This document shows, in pieces, positions 35,474 through 44,384 of a stretch of DNA of 64,000 bases; positions within the stretch are counted from its first letter, which is position 1, and each line of letters opens with the position of its first letter. Source of the stretch: Alistipes sp. (GTDB lineage: Bacteria > Bacteroidota > Bacteroidia > Bacteroidales > Rikenellaceae); contig JAFYRX010000055.1 of assembly GCA_017546725.1 (NCBI GenBank), forward strand, positions 62,001-126,000, given 5' to 3'. A model generated the notes under the pieces. The model was given only the letters and a program-made list of their open reading frames with translations, made no database searches and was not told where the DNA came from. The position numbers and the translations under genes are program-made.

Positions 35474-38400
35474 CTATTTGACATTATATCCCGTAACGAC
35501 AATCTTAGGTGTTGTGCCTCGCGTATCGATATCCTTGAATCGCAAAGCCACAACCTTTGATTCGTTGGGCAGTAACGCAAAATAGTTGTCAGAGTAGAAT
35601 ACGGGCAGAATCTGGTCACCATCCTCGGCACCAAGCAAGTTGACGCGTATCATCAATGCGGGTGTCGCAGAGGGGTTGGTGAGCGTTACACTTGCCGACC
35701 AACTGCCGTCATCGGCCTTCTCGCAATTTACACTCTTTTGCAACTCCACTTTAGGCATCTGGCGAATGGCTTGATAGTTACCCTCCTCTATGCCGCGAAT
35801 ATAGAAGTTATCTGACACTACCTTGTCACCCTCATACAGACACAACTTAACAAAGTGCGCAGCAGACAACTCTGCTGGGAACTCCAGACTAAATGGACGC
35901 TCGGTGCTGTCCTCAGCGCTGTTTACATCAGCCTTACGCTCCCACGCAACCGAACCATCCATATTAATGATTTGTGCTACGGCTACCAACACGGGATGAG
36001 CGCCTGCACTATAATTCACAACCTCTATCTCATTGGTTGCCGAATTCCACTGTATATGCAGAGGTTCGTTACCCTTCTTGCTACCGAAATAGCCTGCCGT
36101 AGGCTCGAAATAGTAGTCATAAGTCTGCCATACCATAGAGGGCCACGCAGGATGTGTCATCCACAACAACAAGCCCTTACGGTTCAAACTGCGTGACTCA
36201 AACATAGCACGGTAACCGTCATAATTAACCCACTGAGCCAACTCAGTAAACTCCTTTGCACTTTGAGGAGCACCAAAGCCCTTCTCTATAATTGCATTGA
36301 ACGACGAGCCACCTTGTGCTCCCTCCATCGTATAATCGTGCTGGCCCCACTTATTGCTTTGCGGCCAAAGGTCCTCCTCCTTGAGTGTACGAGCTAAACT
36401 CTCATAGTTCATAACGTTGGGCATACCGCGCTCGCTATGGAACTTATCCTTACCATTCTCAAGCGTGAAGTACTCCTTCGGAGGTAATGCACGATAAGGG
36501 CCGTGGCCTGTTACGACATCATCCGCTGAACTTGAGATGTAATGCAATCCAGGATGCTCATCACGCACGATACGGCGCAAAGCATCGTCAATAATCTTAG
36601 GCGGGAAACCCTCGTTACGGCCACAATATAGGCCAATAGATGCGTGGCTACGCATACGACGGACATAATCCTCGGCATTGGCTATAAACATCTCGTTATC
36701 GTAGGGATTAGGACCATCTACAGGATTCGCCAACCAGAAATCCTGCCATATCATAATACCGTGCTTGTCGCACGCCTCATACAACTCCTCATCGCCAATC
36801 TGACCAACCCAATTTCGCATCATCGTAAAGTTCATATTGGCGTGATGCTCTACGGCAATATCATATTCGCGACCACGATAATTGAGGTTGTTCTCGCCAA
36901 AGCCCCAGTTACCACCACGACCAATGAAACGGCGGCCGTTGATAAAGAGTGACAGAATACCATTATCTTCGTTGAACGTCATTTGGCGCACACCCACCTT
37001 AAACTCCTTCTTATCGGATACGGCATCAGCGACCTTGAACTCAAACTCGGCATCATAGAGATATGGCTCGCCATAGCCCTTAGGCCACCATAGATTCATA
37101 GTCTGTTCGCGAAGTTGAGCAAACTTCGTAGGCTCAAACTTTACAACTCGCTTCTCGCCTGCGGCCAAAGTAACCTCCTGCTCAAACTTGATATCGCCAA
37201 TAGAACCCTTCAGCACTCCCTTGACGGGTGCCGTGTCGTGATTCTGGACAAATATCTCGGGCGTAAGCGTAGCCTTCAACGAAGGTTGAGACAACTCACT
37301 CTGCACAAAGGGGTCGTGCAAAGTAACCTTACCCGATGTGGTAAGATAAACATCGTTATAGATACCAATATTGCGGCCTCGGATAGTCGAAATCCAATCC
37401 CATCCGATAGTGGCGTGGAATGTGGGGTTATCAGCACCGAGGATACCGCCATTGAAGTCGGTATTGTACTCATACTTCTCCTTTACAGCACCGATGTGGG
37501 CATTCTTCACAATCTTAACGGCTACTACGTTCTTACCCTCAACCAAACGATTTGTCACATCGTAGACGCCACGAATAAAAGCACCCTCCTGACGGCCAAT
37601 CTTCTCGCCATTGAGATAGATATCAGCCTTCCAGTTCAGACCATCAAAATTGAGGAATACCTTCTCACGAGCAAAGTCCGCGGGCAACTCAAACTCGTTA
37701 CGATACCAGAAATCGGAATTGAAGAACGACTCCGACACCTGGAAGATATTATCGGCATAATTAGGATTGGGAATTGCTCCAATGTTCTTGTAACTCGTAA
37801 GGACTGTACCCGGGACAGTTGCCACAACCCAATTCTGCGTATCGAAACCAACCTTCGAGATAGTCTCGCCTGCAACATTTACCTCTGATGCACGCTGCAA
37901 CATCCAGCCACCACCCATCAAGGCATACTTTCCGCCATCGGCTACGGGCTGTGCTTTAGGCTGAGCAACCAGACCTCCTCGGCCCATAATCTCGACCTCA
38001 CTCAAGGCATATCGCTCGCCATTAGCAGGCTCCTGCATCAAGATACGCACATAGCGACCTGAGCCCTTGCACTCTATCTGCTCAACATTCTCCTCACCCG
38101 AAGAGAGCGATGCAACATTGCGCCAACGTTTGGCATCGTTAGAGGTCTGAATCTTACCCTTTGAGGCTTTATGTATCCAATGGAGTGTTACCTTGTCGAA
38201 TGTCGAGTGGCTACCCAAATCGATATAAATCCACTCCTCCTGAGCGCCTGCACTCATCCACGCGCTACCAAAATGTTTAGAAGCAAGCATAACTACCTGC
38301 TCGCCTCCACAGAAGAAATCAACAGCCGTAAACGACCACTCAACAGCGCCCTCCATAGCCAATCGCATACGATAGAAAGCATAATCGGCAACGTTATTCA

Positions 38401-39061
38401 ACTTTATACGCTCGCCCATTGAACGGGTGTGATACTCTATCTTCTTGGTCTGCTTATTGGGGTCAGTCTGCACCACATTGCGGCCCTCACGGCCAGGCAA
38501 GCCATCGCCGCTTAACTGTCCCAACTCAACCCACTTCTCACCATCATTAGAGCCCTCAAAGGTAATCTTATAACCCTTCGTCGCAACCTTATCGTCATAT
38601 GCTACCGTACCCAGAAAAGTTATCTCATCAACCTTTTCGGTCCAATTATACATACCATATTGCATATAGACATCGGCACCTTTGAGCGTATTCTTCGAAT
38701 ACGGACCGCCATCGGTAGTCCACTCCCTTTCGCGCAGACGCACATCGCCGTCGTGTGTCGTAAACTCCATAAAGGCGGGCTCTTCACCTGTAATGATACC
38801 GTCAGTCACAAGTTGTGCCGTCAGGTTATAGTCGTAACTTGACGAGTGATAAGCCGCACGCAGACGCGCAATATTACGATACTCATCCGATGGAGCAAGT
38901 TCTGGCGAAGCATCCTCTGCTGGCAAACCAGGATATTGACCTATGCCACGAGTATAATAATCGGAACGCTCAAAAGACTCTTGCTGCGGTGCCTGCTCAC
39001 AACTTACAACCAGCGACAACACCGCCAACATCATAAATAAGGGGTACATTCTTCTTTTCAT
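35474..39061 (-). CDS. GH2-family lipoprotein with discoidin-like regions, exo-beta-glucosaminidase/mannosidase-like
   Basis: A 1195-residue surface or periplasmic lipoprotein (MKRRMYPLFMMLAVLSLVVSC, lipid on Cys21). Residues about 60-350 hold two F5/8-type-C-like (discoidin) regions (YKITFEGSNDGEKWVELG, IYIDLGSHSTFDKVTLHW, IQTSNDAKRWRNVASL). Then follow GH2 sugar-binding, Ig-like and barrel parts (SDFWYRNEFELP, LNFDGLNWKADIYLNGEKIG, NLWWPKGYGEPYLYDAEFEF, FMRNWVGQ-like segment). The acid/base is probably the Glu in YCGRNEGFPP, and the nucleophile may be the Glu in FHSERGMPN. Layout resembles exo-beta-D-glucosaminidases of GH2, but that group has Ser-Asp where this has Asn-Glu, so specificity is open. 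Start 39061 is chosen because an upstream ATG at 39121 precedes the -7 element and gives no signal peptide. Confidence 0.82.
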   Translation of the reverse strand: MKRRMYPLFMMLAVLSLVVSCEQAPQQESFERSDYYTRGIGQYPGLPAEDASPELAPSDEYRNIARLRAAYHSSSYDYNLTAQLVTDGIITGEEPAFMEFTTHDGDVRLREREWTTDGGPYSKNTLKGADVYMQYGMYNWTEKVDEITFLGTVAYDDKVATKGYKITFEGSNDGEKWVELGQLSGDGLPGREGRNVVQTDPNKQTKKIEYHTRSMGERIKLNNVADYAFYRMRLAMEGAVEWSFTAVDFFCGGEQVVMLASKHFGSAWMSAGAQEEWIYIDLGSHSTFDKVTLHWIHKASKGKIQTSNDAKRWRNVASLSSGEENVEQIECKGSGRYVRILMQEPANGERYALSEVEIMGRGGLVAQPKAQPVADGGKYALMGGGWMLQRASEVNVAGETISKVGFDTQNWVVATVPGTVLTSYKNIGAIPNPNYADNIFQVSESFFNSDFWYRNEFELPADFAREKVFLNFDGLNWKADIYLNGEKIGRQEGAFIRGVYDVTNRLVEGKNVVAVKIVKNAHIGAVKEKYEYNTDFNGGILGADNPTFHATIGWDWISTIRGRNIGIYNDVYLTTSGKVTLHDPFVQSELSQPSLKATLTPEIFVQNHDTAPVKGVLKGSIGDIKFEQEVTLAAGEKRVVKFEPTKFAQLREQTMNLWWPKGYGEPYLYDAEFEFKVADAVSDKKEFKVGVRQMTFNEDNGILSLFINGRRFIGRGGNWGFGENNLNYRGREYDIAVEHHANMNFTMMRNWVGQIGDEELYEACDKHGIMIWQDFWLANPVDGPNPYDNEMFIANAEDYVRRMRSHASIGLYCGRNEGFPPKIIDDALRRIVRDEHPGLHYISSSADDVVTGHGPYRALPPKEYFTLENGKDKFHSERGMPNVMNYESLARTLKEEDLWPQSNKWGQHDYTMEGAQGGSSFNAIIEKGFGAPQSAKEFTELAQWVNYDGYRAMFESRSLNRKGLLLWMTHPAWPSMVWQTYDYYFEPTAGYFGSKKGNEPLHIQWNSATNEIEVVNYSAGAHPVLVAVAQIINMDGSVAWERKADVNSAEDSTERPFSLEFPAELSAAHFVKLCLYEGDKVVSDNFYIRGIEEGNYQAIRQMPKVELQKSVNCEKADDGSWSASVTLTNPSATPALMIRVNLLGAEDGDQILPVFYSDNYFALLPNESKVVALRFKDIDTRGTTPKIVVTGYNVK

Positions 39062-39086
39062 AATATTTGGGATATCTATAGTAATA

Positions 39087-39094
39087 CAAATATA
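39087..39094 (-). promoter_or_regulatory. -7 element for the GH2 gene
   Basis: Minus-strand TATATTTG, 25 bp before the start codon at 39061. The expected -33 zone has no TTTG and is bordered by the inverted repeat at 39118-39145. Confidence 0.55.
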
Positions 39095-39117
39095 CACATT
39101 TTCTGAAAATATAGCCG

Positions 39118-39145
39118 CCATTGAGTTAACTTTTTATCTCAATGG
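39118..39145. promoter_or_regulatory. inverted repeat, candidate operator for the GH2 gene
   Basis: Perfect 8-bp arms CCATTGAG (39118-39125) and CTCAATGG (39138-39145) with a 12-nt A/T-rich spacer. It starts 23 bp upstream of the -7 element, where an activator in place of a -33 box would bind. Confidence 0.45.
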
Positions 39146-39181
39146 TATTTACTCCACAAGAGACTTCACACACTAAATACA

Positions 39182-39216
39182 AAAGAAAAACGCCGCGACC
39201 CGAAAGTCACGGCGTT
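39182..39216 (-). terminator. terminator after the TPR-protein gene
   Basis: Stem of 11 bp with one C-A mismatch (39189-39199 against 39206-39216), followed on the minus strand by TTTTTCTTTT. It lies 35 bp after the stop at 39252. Confidence 0.85.
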
Positions 39217-39251
39217 ATAATTGTCCGATGTAATAATCTTACTCGACAAGA

Positions 39252-40217
39252 TTACTTAGAGAGTTCTGCTACAGCAGCCTTTGCGGGAGTTGCATAAGGC
39301 TCAGCAGTTACCTTCTTCAAGCACTCCAATGCCTTAGCCTTGTTCTCCTTTGCATTGTATGCAGAACCAAGGTTGAAGTAAACTGCGCTCTTACCCTCAT
39401 CGTCAGTCTGTGCCTCAGCAGCAGCCTCACCAATCTCGATAACCTTAGCGTAATCCTTCTTCAAGAAGTAAGCCTGTACCAATACGCGCTGAGCCAAAGC
39501 CTTGTCAGCGATAGCCTCAGACATTGCGATGATACCATCGAAATCGTTAGCCTTCTGCAAAGCAGCAATCTTGTTGTTTGTATACTGGCTCATCTTTGTC
39601 TTTGCCTCTGCGATAGCAGCGTCATACTTGGGGCTAGGCAATGCAGCAACCTCAGAGCATACCTTAACACCCTCGTTGTACTTGTCTGACTTGAAATAAC
39701 TCTCAGCCAACATCATAGCAAGAGCAGTATTCTTTGAGTCAGCAGCGTAACCCTTTGCAAAAATCTCAGCAGCCTTCACAAAGTCACCACCGTTGAAAGC
39801 AGTACCACCCTGTGACTGATAAACCATAGCCAACATCTTACCTGCGTTGTTCAAAGCAGCATTCTGCTTAAACTTCTTTGCAGTAGCAACAGCCTTATCC
39901 AAAGCAGCGATAGCCTCTGCATACTTTGCATCCTTAACCTTAGCGTCAGTAGCCTTTGTTGCAGCAGCTGCAGCAAGACGACCTGTGTAGAAATAAGCGA
40001 TAGGCAAGTTCTTCTTTGCTGAATTTACCTGTTCCAAGATAGCATCATCCTCCTCCAAAGAGCCGTCAGCGATTACCTTCTCAAGCAACTCTGCAGCCTT
40101 CACATAGTTCTTACCCTCAAGTGCGGTGTTAGCCTCTTTAGCAACATCCATCACATTCTGCGCCGATACAACGGTAATACCCATCAACGCAACTACCATC
40201 AAAATCAACTTCTTCAT
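39252..40217 (-). CDS. periplasmic tetratricopeptide-repeat protein
   Basis: A 321-residue Ala/Lys-rich protein with a signal peptide (MKKLILMVVALMGITVVSA, cleaved before QNV). Helix-turn-helix pairs of TPR type cover most of it, for example ANTALEGKNYVKAAELLEKVI, GGTAFNGGDFVKAAEIFAKGYAADSKN, ALAMMLAESYFKSDKYNEGV and YFNLGSAYNAKENKAKALECLKK. It probably acts as a protein-binding scaffold in the periplasm; no partner can be read from the context. It is a single-gene unit with a consensus promoter. Confidence 0.78.
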   Translation of the reverse strand: MKKLILMVVALMGITVVSAQNVMDVAKEANTALEGKNYVKAAELLEKVIADGSLEEDDAILEQVNSAKKNLPIAYFYTGRLAAAAATKATDAKVKDAKYAEAIAALDKAVATAKKFKQNAALNNAGKMLAMVYQSQGGTAFNGGDFVKAAEIFAKGYAADSKNTALAMMLAESYFKSDKYNEGVKVCSEVAALPSPKYDAAIAEAKTKMSQYTNNKIAALQKANDFDGIIAMSEAIADKALAQRVLVQAYFLKKDYAKVIEIGEAAAEAQTDDEGKSAVYFNLGSAYNAKENKAKALECLKKVTAEPYATPAKAAVAELSK

Positions 40218-40308
40218 AATAAATAAAATTGTTTCTGTTATTAATTTTTACTATAATTATCTAGTTTAAGGTTCATCGCAATCGGCTACAACAAGCCGAA
40301 TCGAACGA

Positions 40309-40339
40309 CAAAGTTATAGTTTTTTTCTCATCCAACAAA
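40309..40339 (-). promoter_or_regulatory. consensus promoter for the TPR-protein gene
   Basis: Minus-strand TTTG (40339-40336), 19-nt spacer, TAACTTTG (40316-40309). The start codon at 40217 lies about 90 nt downstream, leaving a fairly long A/T-rich leader. Confidence 0.8.
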
Positions 40340-40386
40340 TTTTCAAGGCAAATAACTACCCCAAAATAGTCAATCAACGCACTATA

Positions 40387-40851
40387 TTAACGTAACTGCT
40401 TGAAAAAATTCTTCATCAATGCTTCACATTCCTCGGCCAGCACACCACCCTCAATTACGGTTTTGGGATGGAAAATACGCCCTCCTACTGTTGTATATCC
40501 ACGTTTGGGGTCGGCTGCGCCATACACTACCCTATCAATCTGGCTCCAGGCTAATGCTCCCGCACACATCACACAAGGCTCTACGGTAACATACAACGTG
40601 CAACCTTTCAAATACTTACCCCCGAGTGTCGTTGCCGCCGCCGTTATACTCTGCATTTCGGCGTGGGCCGTAGCATCACACAACGTCTCAACCAAATTGT
40701 GACCGCGACCAATCACTCGTCCGCCACACTCCACAACAGCACCAATGGGCACTTCCTGCTCTACTAACGCTTTTTTTGCCTCATCTATTGCCTGACGCAT
40801 AAATTTTTCATCCTGCGAGGCTTGATTTTCTATCTGCATCTGCTCAAACAT
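40387..40851 (-). CDS. tadA: nucleoside deaminase, probable tRNA-specific adenosine deaminase
   Basis: TadA converts A34 to inosine in tRNA-Arg. The 154-residue protein has both zinc motifs of the cytidine/deoxycytidylate deaminase fold: HAEMQSI with the proton-shuttling Glu, and PCVMCAGALAWSQI with CxxC. The segment EVPIGAVVECGGRVIGRGHN is typical of TadA. ATG at 40851 is chosen; ATG at 40839 is possible, and a longer frame from 40917 would cross a -7 element. It is divergent from aspS. Other nucleoside deaminases share these motifs, so the exact substrate is likely but not certain. Confidence 0.9.
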   Translation of the reverse strand: MFEQMQIENQASQDEKFMRQAIDEAKKALVEQEVPIGAVVECGGRVIGRGHNLVETLCDATAHAEMQSITAAATTLGGKYLKGCTLYVTVEPCVMCAGALAWSQIDRVVYGAADPKRGYTTVGGRIFHPKTVIEGGVLAEECEALMKNFFKQLR

Positions 40852-40896
40852 AAGTGCGAAATTAGCAAATGAGCATCTAAAAAACAAATTTCGGCC

Positions 40897-40904
40897 CAAA
40901 TTTA
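40897..40904 (-). promoter_or_regulatory. -7 element for tadA
   Basis: Minus-strand TAAATTTG, 45 bp before the chosen start. No clear -33 box. Confidence 0.4.
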
Positions 40905-40980
40905 GATGGCCACACATAGATTCCCCACTAAAAAATGTATAAAAAAGAGTATCGCAGTCATCGACTATTGGCTAAAAAGA

Positions 40981-41009
40981 TTGTATATCGTGATTTTTTA
41001 TTATTTTTG
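40981..41009 (+). promoter_or_regulatory. probable promoter for aspS
   Basis: TTG (40981-40983), 18-nt spacer, TATTTTTG (41002-41009). It lies upstream of the chosen ATG at 41053 and inside the longer open frame, which supports the later start. Confidence 0.55.
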
Positions 41010-41052
41010 TATGTTTTTAGCACGATTAAGAAAACTAATAAAAATATATCCT

Positions 41053-42807
41053 ATGTATAGAAGTCATACTTGCGGCGAGTTGCGTAGCCAACACATTGGC
41101 CAGAACGTCACACTTGCCGGTTGGGTACAGAAAGTTCGTAACCTGGGTGCGATGACATTTATTGACTTGCGCGACAGATACGGCATTACCCAGATTGTTG
41201 TGGAGGAGAACTCCGCAGAGCAGACACGCGAGGCAGCCGCACGCTTGGGACGTGAGTTTGTGTTGCAGGTAACAGGTAAGGTTATCGAGCGCTCATCAAA
41301 GAATCCCAAGATGCCTACAGGCGATATTGAGGTGGCAGCCACAGAGATTACAATTCTCAACGAGGCGCAGACACCTCCCTTTACTATTGAGGAGAACTCT
41401 GACGGTGGTGACGATTTGCGTATGAAGTATCGTTACTTGGACTTGCGCCGTCCTCCCTTGCAGCGTAATATGGAGTTGCGTCACCGTATGGCTCACGCCA
41501 TCCGTACATTCCTCGACAAGGAGGGATTCCTCGAGATTGAGACACCTTACTTGGTGGGCTCTACACCCGAGGGTGCACGAGACTTTGTTGTGCCGAGCCG
41601 TATGAACCCCAATCAGTTCTACGCTTTGCCTCAGTCTCCGCAGACTTTGAAGCAGTTGTTGATGGTGGCTGGTTACGACCGCTACTTCCAGATTGTTCGT
41701 TGTTTCCGCGATGAGGATTTGCGTGCCGACCGTCAGCCCGAGTTTACACAGATTGACTGCGAGATGTCGTTCGTTGAGCAGGAGGATATTCTGGAGGTAT
41801 TCGAGCGTTGGGCTAAATATATGTTCAAGGATGTTATGGACATCGACTTCACAGAGCCTTTCCAGCGTATGCCTTGGATTGAGGCTATGGAGAAGTATGG
41901 TTCTGACAAGCCCGACTTGCGTTTCGGTATGGAGTTCCACGATATTACCGACTTGGCTCACGGCCACTCATTCCCCGTATTTGACGATGCGGAGTATGTT
42001 GTAGGTTTTGCCGCTACAGGATGCGCTGGTTACACTCGCAAGCAGATTGACGCCTTGACAGAGTATGTTAAGCGTCCGCAGGTAGGTGCCAAAGGTTTGG
42101 TATGGATTCGCCTCGATGAGCAGGGCAACTTGAAGTCATCTATCGACAAGTTCTTCTCGCCCGAGGATTTGAAGGCTATCGCCGAGCGTATGGAGGCAAA
42201 GGCTGGCGACTTGATGCTCATACTTTGTGGCAAGAAGTTCAAGGCACTGACTCAACTCTGCGCTCTTCGTCTGCACGTTGCCGAGTTGCTCGGTTTGCGT
42301 GACCCGAAGAAGTTTGCACCGTTGTGGATTGTAGACTTCCCGATGTTCGAGTGGGATGATGAGACAGAGCGTTACTACGCTATGCACCACCCCTTCACAT
42401 CACCTAAGCCCGAGGATATACAATACCTGGAGAGCGACCCCGGCCGTGTGCGTGCTAATGCTTACGACTTTGTATGTAACGGTACAGAGATTGGTGGTGG
42501 TTCTATCCGTATCCACGATGCGCAGTTGCAGGCTCTCATCTTCAAGATTTTGGGCTTCACACCCGAGAAGGCACAGGAGCAGTTTGGCTTCTTGATGAAT
42601 GCATTTAAGTTTGGTGCACCTCCTCACGGTGGTTTGGCATTCGGTTTCGACCGCTTGTGTTCATTGTTCGGTGGCTCGGAGTCTATTCGTGACTTCATCG
42701 CTTTCCCGAAGAACAATGCTGGCCGCGACGTGATGTTGGATGCTCCGTCGGTAATCGACCAGGCACAGTTAGACGAGTTATATCTTTCATTGGTAAAGCC
42801 CGAATAG
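41053..42807 (+). CDS. aspS: aspartate--tRNA ligase
   Basis: AspRS charges tRNA-Asp. The 584-residue protein starts [19 protein letters not shown], the usual AspRS N-terminus, so the open frame reaching back to 40906 is not coding. It has the anticodon-binding OB domain ([20 protein letters not shown]), class II motif 2 ([19 protein letters not shown]), the bacterial GAD insertion (about 290-410), and motif 3 ([15 protein letters not shown]). The long form with GAD domain is the normal bacterial type. A single-gene unit. Confidence 0.97.
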   Translation: MYRSHTCGELRSQHIGQNVTLAGWVQKVRNLGAMTFIDLRDRYGITQIVVEENSAEQTREAAARLGREFVLQVTGKVIERSSKNPKMPTGDIEVAATEITILNEAQTPPFTIEENSDGGDDLRMKYRYLDLRRPPLQRNMELRHRMAHAIRTFLDKEGFLEIETPYLVGSTPEGARDFVVPSRMNPNQFYALPQSPQTLKQLLMVAGYDRYFQIVRCFRDEDLRADRQPEFTQIDCEMSFVEQEDILEVFERWAKYMFKDVMDIDFTEPFQRMPWIEAMEKYGSDKPDLRFGMEFHDITDLAHGHSFPVFDDAEYVVGFAATGCAGYTRKQIDALTEYVKRPQVGAKGLVWIRLDEQGNLKSSIDKFFSPEDLKAIAERMEAKAGDLMLILCGKKFKALTQLCALRLHVAELLGLRDPKKFAPLWIVDFPMFEWDDETERYYAMHHPFTSPKPEDIQYLESDPGRVRANAYDFVCNGTEIGGGSIRIHDAQLQALIFKILGFTPEKAQEQFGFLMNAFKFGAPPHGGLAFGFDRLCSLFGGSESIRDFIAFPKNNAGRDVMLDAPSVIDQAQLDELYLSLVKPE

Positions 42808-42824
42808 GTATTACTATAACAACA

Positions 42825-42866
42825 AAAGTAAGGGTGTGTCAAATTGCTGGCACACCCTTACTTTTT
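42825..42866. terminator. bidirectional terminator between aspS and the rubredoxin gene
   Basis: Stem of at least 14 bp (42825-42838 against 42851-42864) with core AAGGGTGTG, flanked by A and T runs. Confidence 0.9.
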
Positions 42867-42878
42867 CTACATAATGGA

Positions 42879-43037
42879 TTAAATCTTCTCGAACTGCGAC
42901 TTTTCGGCGCCACACAACGGGCAAGACCAATCATCGGGCAACTCCTCAAAAGGAGTACCTGCCACTATACCATTCTCGGGGTCACCCTTCGCAGGGTCAT
43001 AAATCCAACCACAAGGGATACATCTGTACTTATCCAT
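42879..43037 (-). CDS. rubredoxin
   Basis: A 52-residue iron protein translated from the minus strand. It begins [20 protein letters not shown] and contains the two rubredoxin knuckles CxxCG (residues 6-10: CIPCG) and CPLCGA (39-44), with the [14 protein letters not shown] block between them, so all four iron-binding Cys are present. It carries single electrons, often to oxygen or peroxide-detoxifying enzymes in anaerobes. The gene is too short for common ORF cut-offs. It is a separate unit between aspS and the rnf terminator; a -7 element is at 43079. Confidence 0.97.
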   Translation of the reverse strand: MDKYRCIPCGWIYDPAKGDPENGIVAGTPFEELPDDWSCPLCGAEKSQFEKI

Positions 43038-43078
43038 AATATCAAAGTTTATTTGTTAATATTCATCTTTCTCTATTG

Positions 43079-43086
43079 CAAAAGTA
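43079..43086 (-). promoter_or_regulatory. -7 element for the rubredoxin gene
   Basis: Minus-strand TACTTTTG, 41 bp before the rubredoxin start codon. A -33 box is not clear. Confidence 0.5.
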
Positions 43087-43154
43087 GTACACAATCCTGT
43101 GTTAAAACCATAAATACAATCAAAAGAATTTATATTGCTATAAACTTATGCCAT

Positions 43155-43186
43155 AAAAAAGAGCGACAGTATAAGCCGTCGCTCTT
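43155..43186 (-). terminator. terminator of the nadE-rnf operon
   Basis: Nine-bp stem AAGAGCGAC (43159-43167) against GTCGCTCTT (43178-43186) and a T run on the minus strand, 31 bp after the rnfA stop. Confidence 0.85.
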
Positions 43187-43217
43187 AATAGCAGAATATA
43201 ATAATATATATAGTATA

Positions 43218-43796
43218 TTATACCAAACCAGAGAATCCCATAAAGGCCATTGCAAGGATAGCGGCTGTAATAAGCGCGATAGGAATACCCTTCAATGCAG
43301 CAGGCACACCGTCCAACTCCAAGCGCTCACGGATACCTGCAAAGATTACCAATGCAATGGCAAATCCCAATGCAGTAGATACCGAATAAGCGAAACTCTG
43401 CAACAAGTTAAACTCCTTCTGAATCATCAAGATGGCAACACCCAACACGGCGCAGTTTGTGGTAATCAACGGCAAGAAGATACCCAACGCCTGATAGAGT
43501 GATGGCGACACCTTCTTCAAGATAATCTCAACCATCTGCACCAATGCTGCAATCACCAAAATGAAGACAATAGTCTGCATATACTCGATGTGCAATGGCA
43601 CAAGGATATAGGTCTGAATAGCCCAAGCAACGATAGCCGTCAAAGCCATTACGAAAGTTACGGCAGCACCCATACCCATAGATGTCTCCACCTTCGACGA
43701 TACGCCCAAGAAGGGGCAGATACCCAAGAACTGTGCAAGAACAACGTTATTTACGAAGATTGCACCAATGATTATAGCGAAATATGAAAGTTCCAT
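43218..43796 (-). CDS. rnfA: RNF complex membrane subunit A
   Basis: RnfA is one of two homologous six-helix subunits of the ferredoxin:NAD+ oxidoreductase that couples electron flow to ion transport. The 192-residue protein begins [33 protein letters not shown], the diagnostic RnfA/NqrE N-terminus with the Cys in GICPFLG, and repeats a related block at [16 protein letters not shown] in the second half. Because NqrE is similar, assignment to RNF rests on the operon, which has rnfB and lacks nqrF. Last gene of the operon. Confidence 0.94.
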   Translation of the reverse strand: MELSYFAIIIGAIFVNNVVLAQFLGICPFLGVSSKVETSMGMGAAVTFVMALTAIVAWAIQTYILVPLHIEYMQTIVFILVIAALVQMVEIILKKVSPSLYQALGIFLPLITTNCAVLGVAILMIQKEFNLLQSFAYSVSTALGFAIALVIFAGIRERLELDGVPAALKGIPIALITAAILAMAFMGFSGLV

Positions 43797-43799
43797 AAC

Positions 43800-44384
43800 T
43801 TACTTCTTTGCTAATTTGTTAAACAAAACCATCATATAGCCCAGCACAAGGAATGCACCCGGAGCCAAGACAAATACCAACGGCATATATTCGGCAATAC
43901 CCAACGAGTAACCGAAGATAGCACCACTACCCAGTACCTCGCGAACAGCACCAATCGCTGTCAATGCCAAAGTAAAGCCCAAACCAATACCTACACCATC
44001 CAAAATTGAATCAATCGGACCATTTTTCGAAGCAAAGGCCTCGGCACGTCCCAGGATGATACAGTTTACTACGATAAGCGGAATAAACACACCCAACGCA
44101 GCATACAACGAAGGCACATAGGCCTGCATCAACATCTGGATGATTGTCACGAATGATGCAATCACAACAATATATGCGGGGATACGCACCTTATCGGGGA
44201 TAAAATTCTTGATGAGCGAAATAACCAAGTTCGACATAATAAGCACCGCCATAGTTGCAACACCCATACCCATACCGTTGATTGCCGAAGTGGTAGTACC
44301 CAACGTAGGACACATACCCAACACCAACACGAAGGTAGGGTTATTCTTCAATATACCGCTCAATACAATCTGCATTTTATTCAT
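43800..44384 (-). CDS. rnfE: RNF complex membrane subunit E
   Basis: A 194-residue membrane protein, the second RnfA/RnfE-type subunit. Diagnostic blocks are KNNPTFVLVLGMCPTLGTTTSA and FIPLIVVNCIILGRAEAFAS. ATG at 44384 is chosen because it is preceded by a strong Shine-Dalgarno sequence (AAAGGAGG at 44390-44397, 5-nt spacing) and gives the family N-terminus; the open frame extends further only by chance. It overlaps the end of rnfG by 8 bp and is 3 bp from rnfA, so translation is probably coupled. Confidence 0.94.
   Translation of the reverse strand: MNKMQIVLSGILKNNPTFVLVLGMCPTLGTTTSAINGMGMGVATMAVLIMSNLVISLIKNFIPDKVRIPAYIVVIASFVTIIQMLMQAYVPSLYAALGVFIPLIVVNCIILGRAEAFASKNGPIDSILDGVGIGLGFTLALTAIGAVREVLGSGAIFGYSLGIAEYMPLVFVLAPGAFLVLGYMMVLFNKLAKK

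Noticed and set aside
37115..37888. 257-codon plus-strand frame inside the GH2 gene
   Set aside because: Antisense to conserved GH2 blocks, no ribosome or promoter signal; shadow frame.
40906..41052. N-terminal extension of aspS
   Set aside because: The extra 49 residues resemble no AspRS N-terminus and contain the aspS promoter; the start at 41053 gives the standard protein.
41296..41967. 223-codon minus-strand frame inside aspS
   Set aside because: Antisense to conserved class II synthetase motifs; no independent support.
42834..43502. 222-codon plus-strand frame across the rubredoxin and rnfA genes
   Set aside because: It starts inside the aspS terminator and runs antisense to two well-supported genes.
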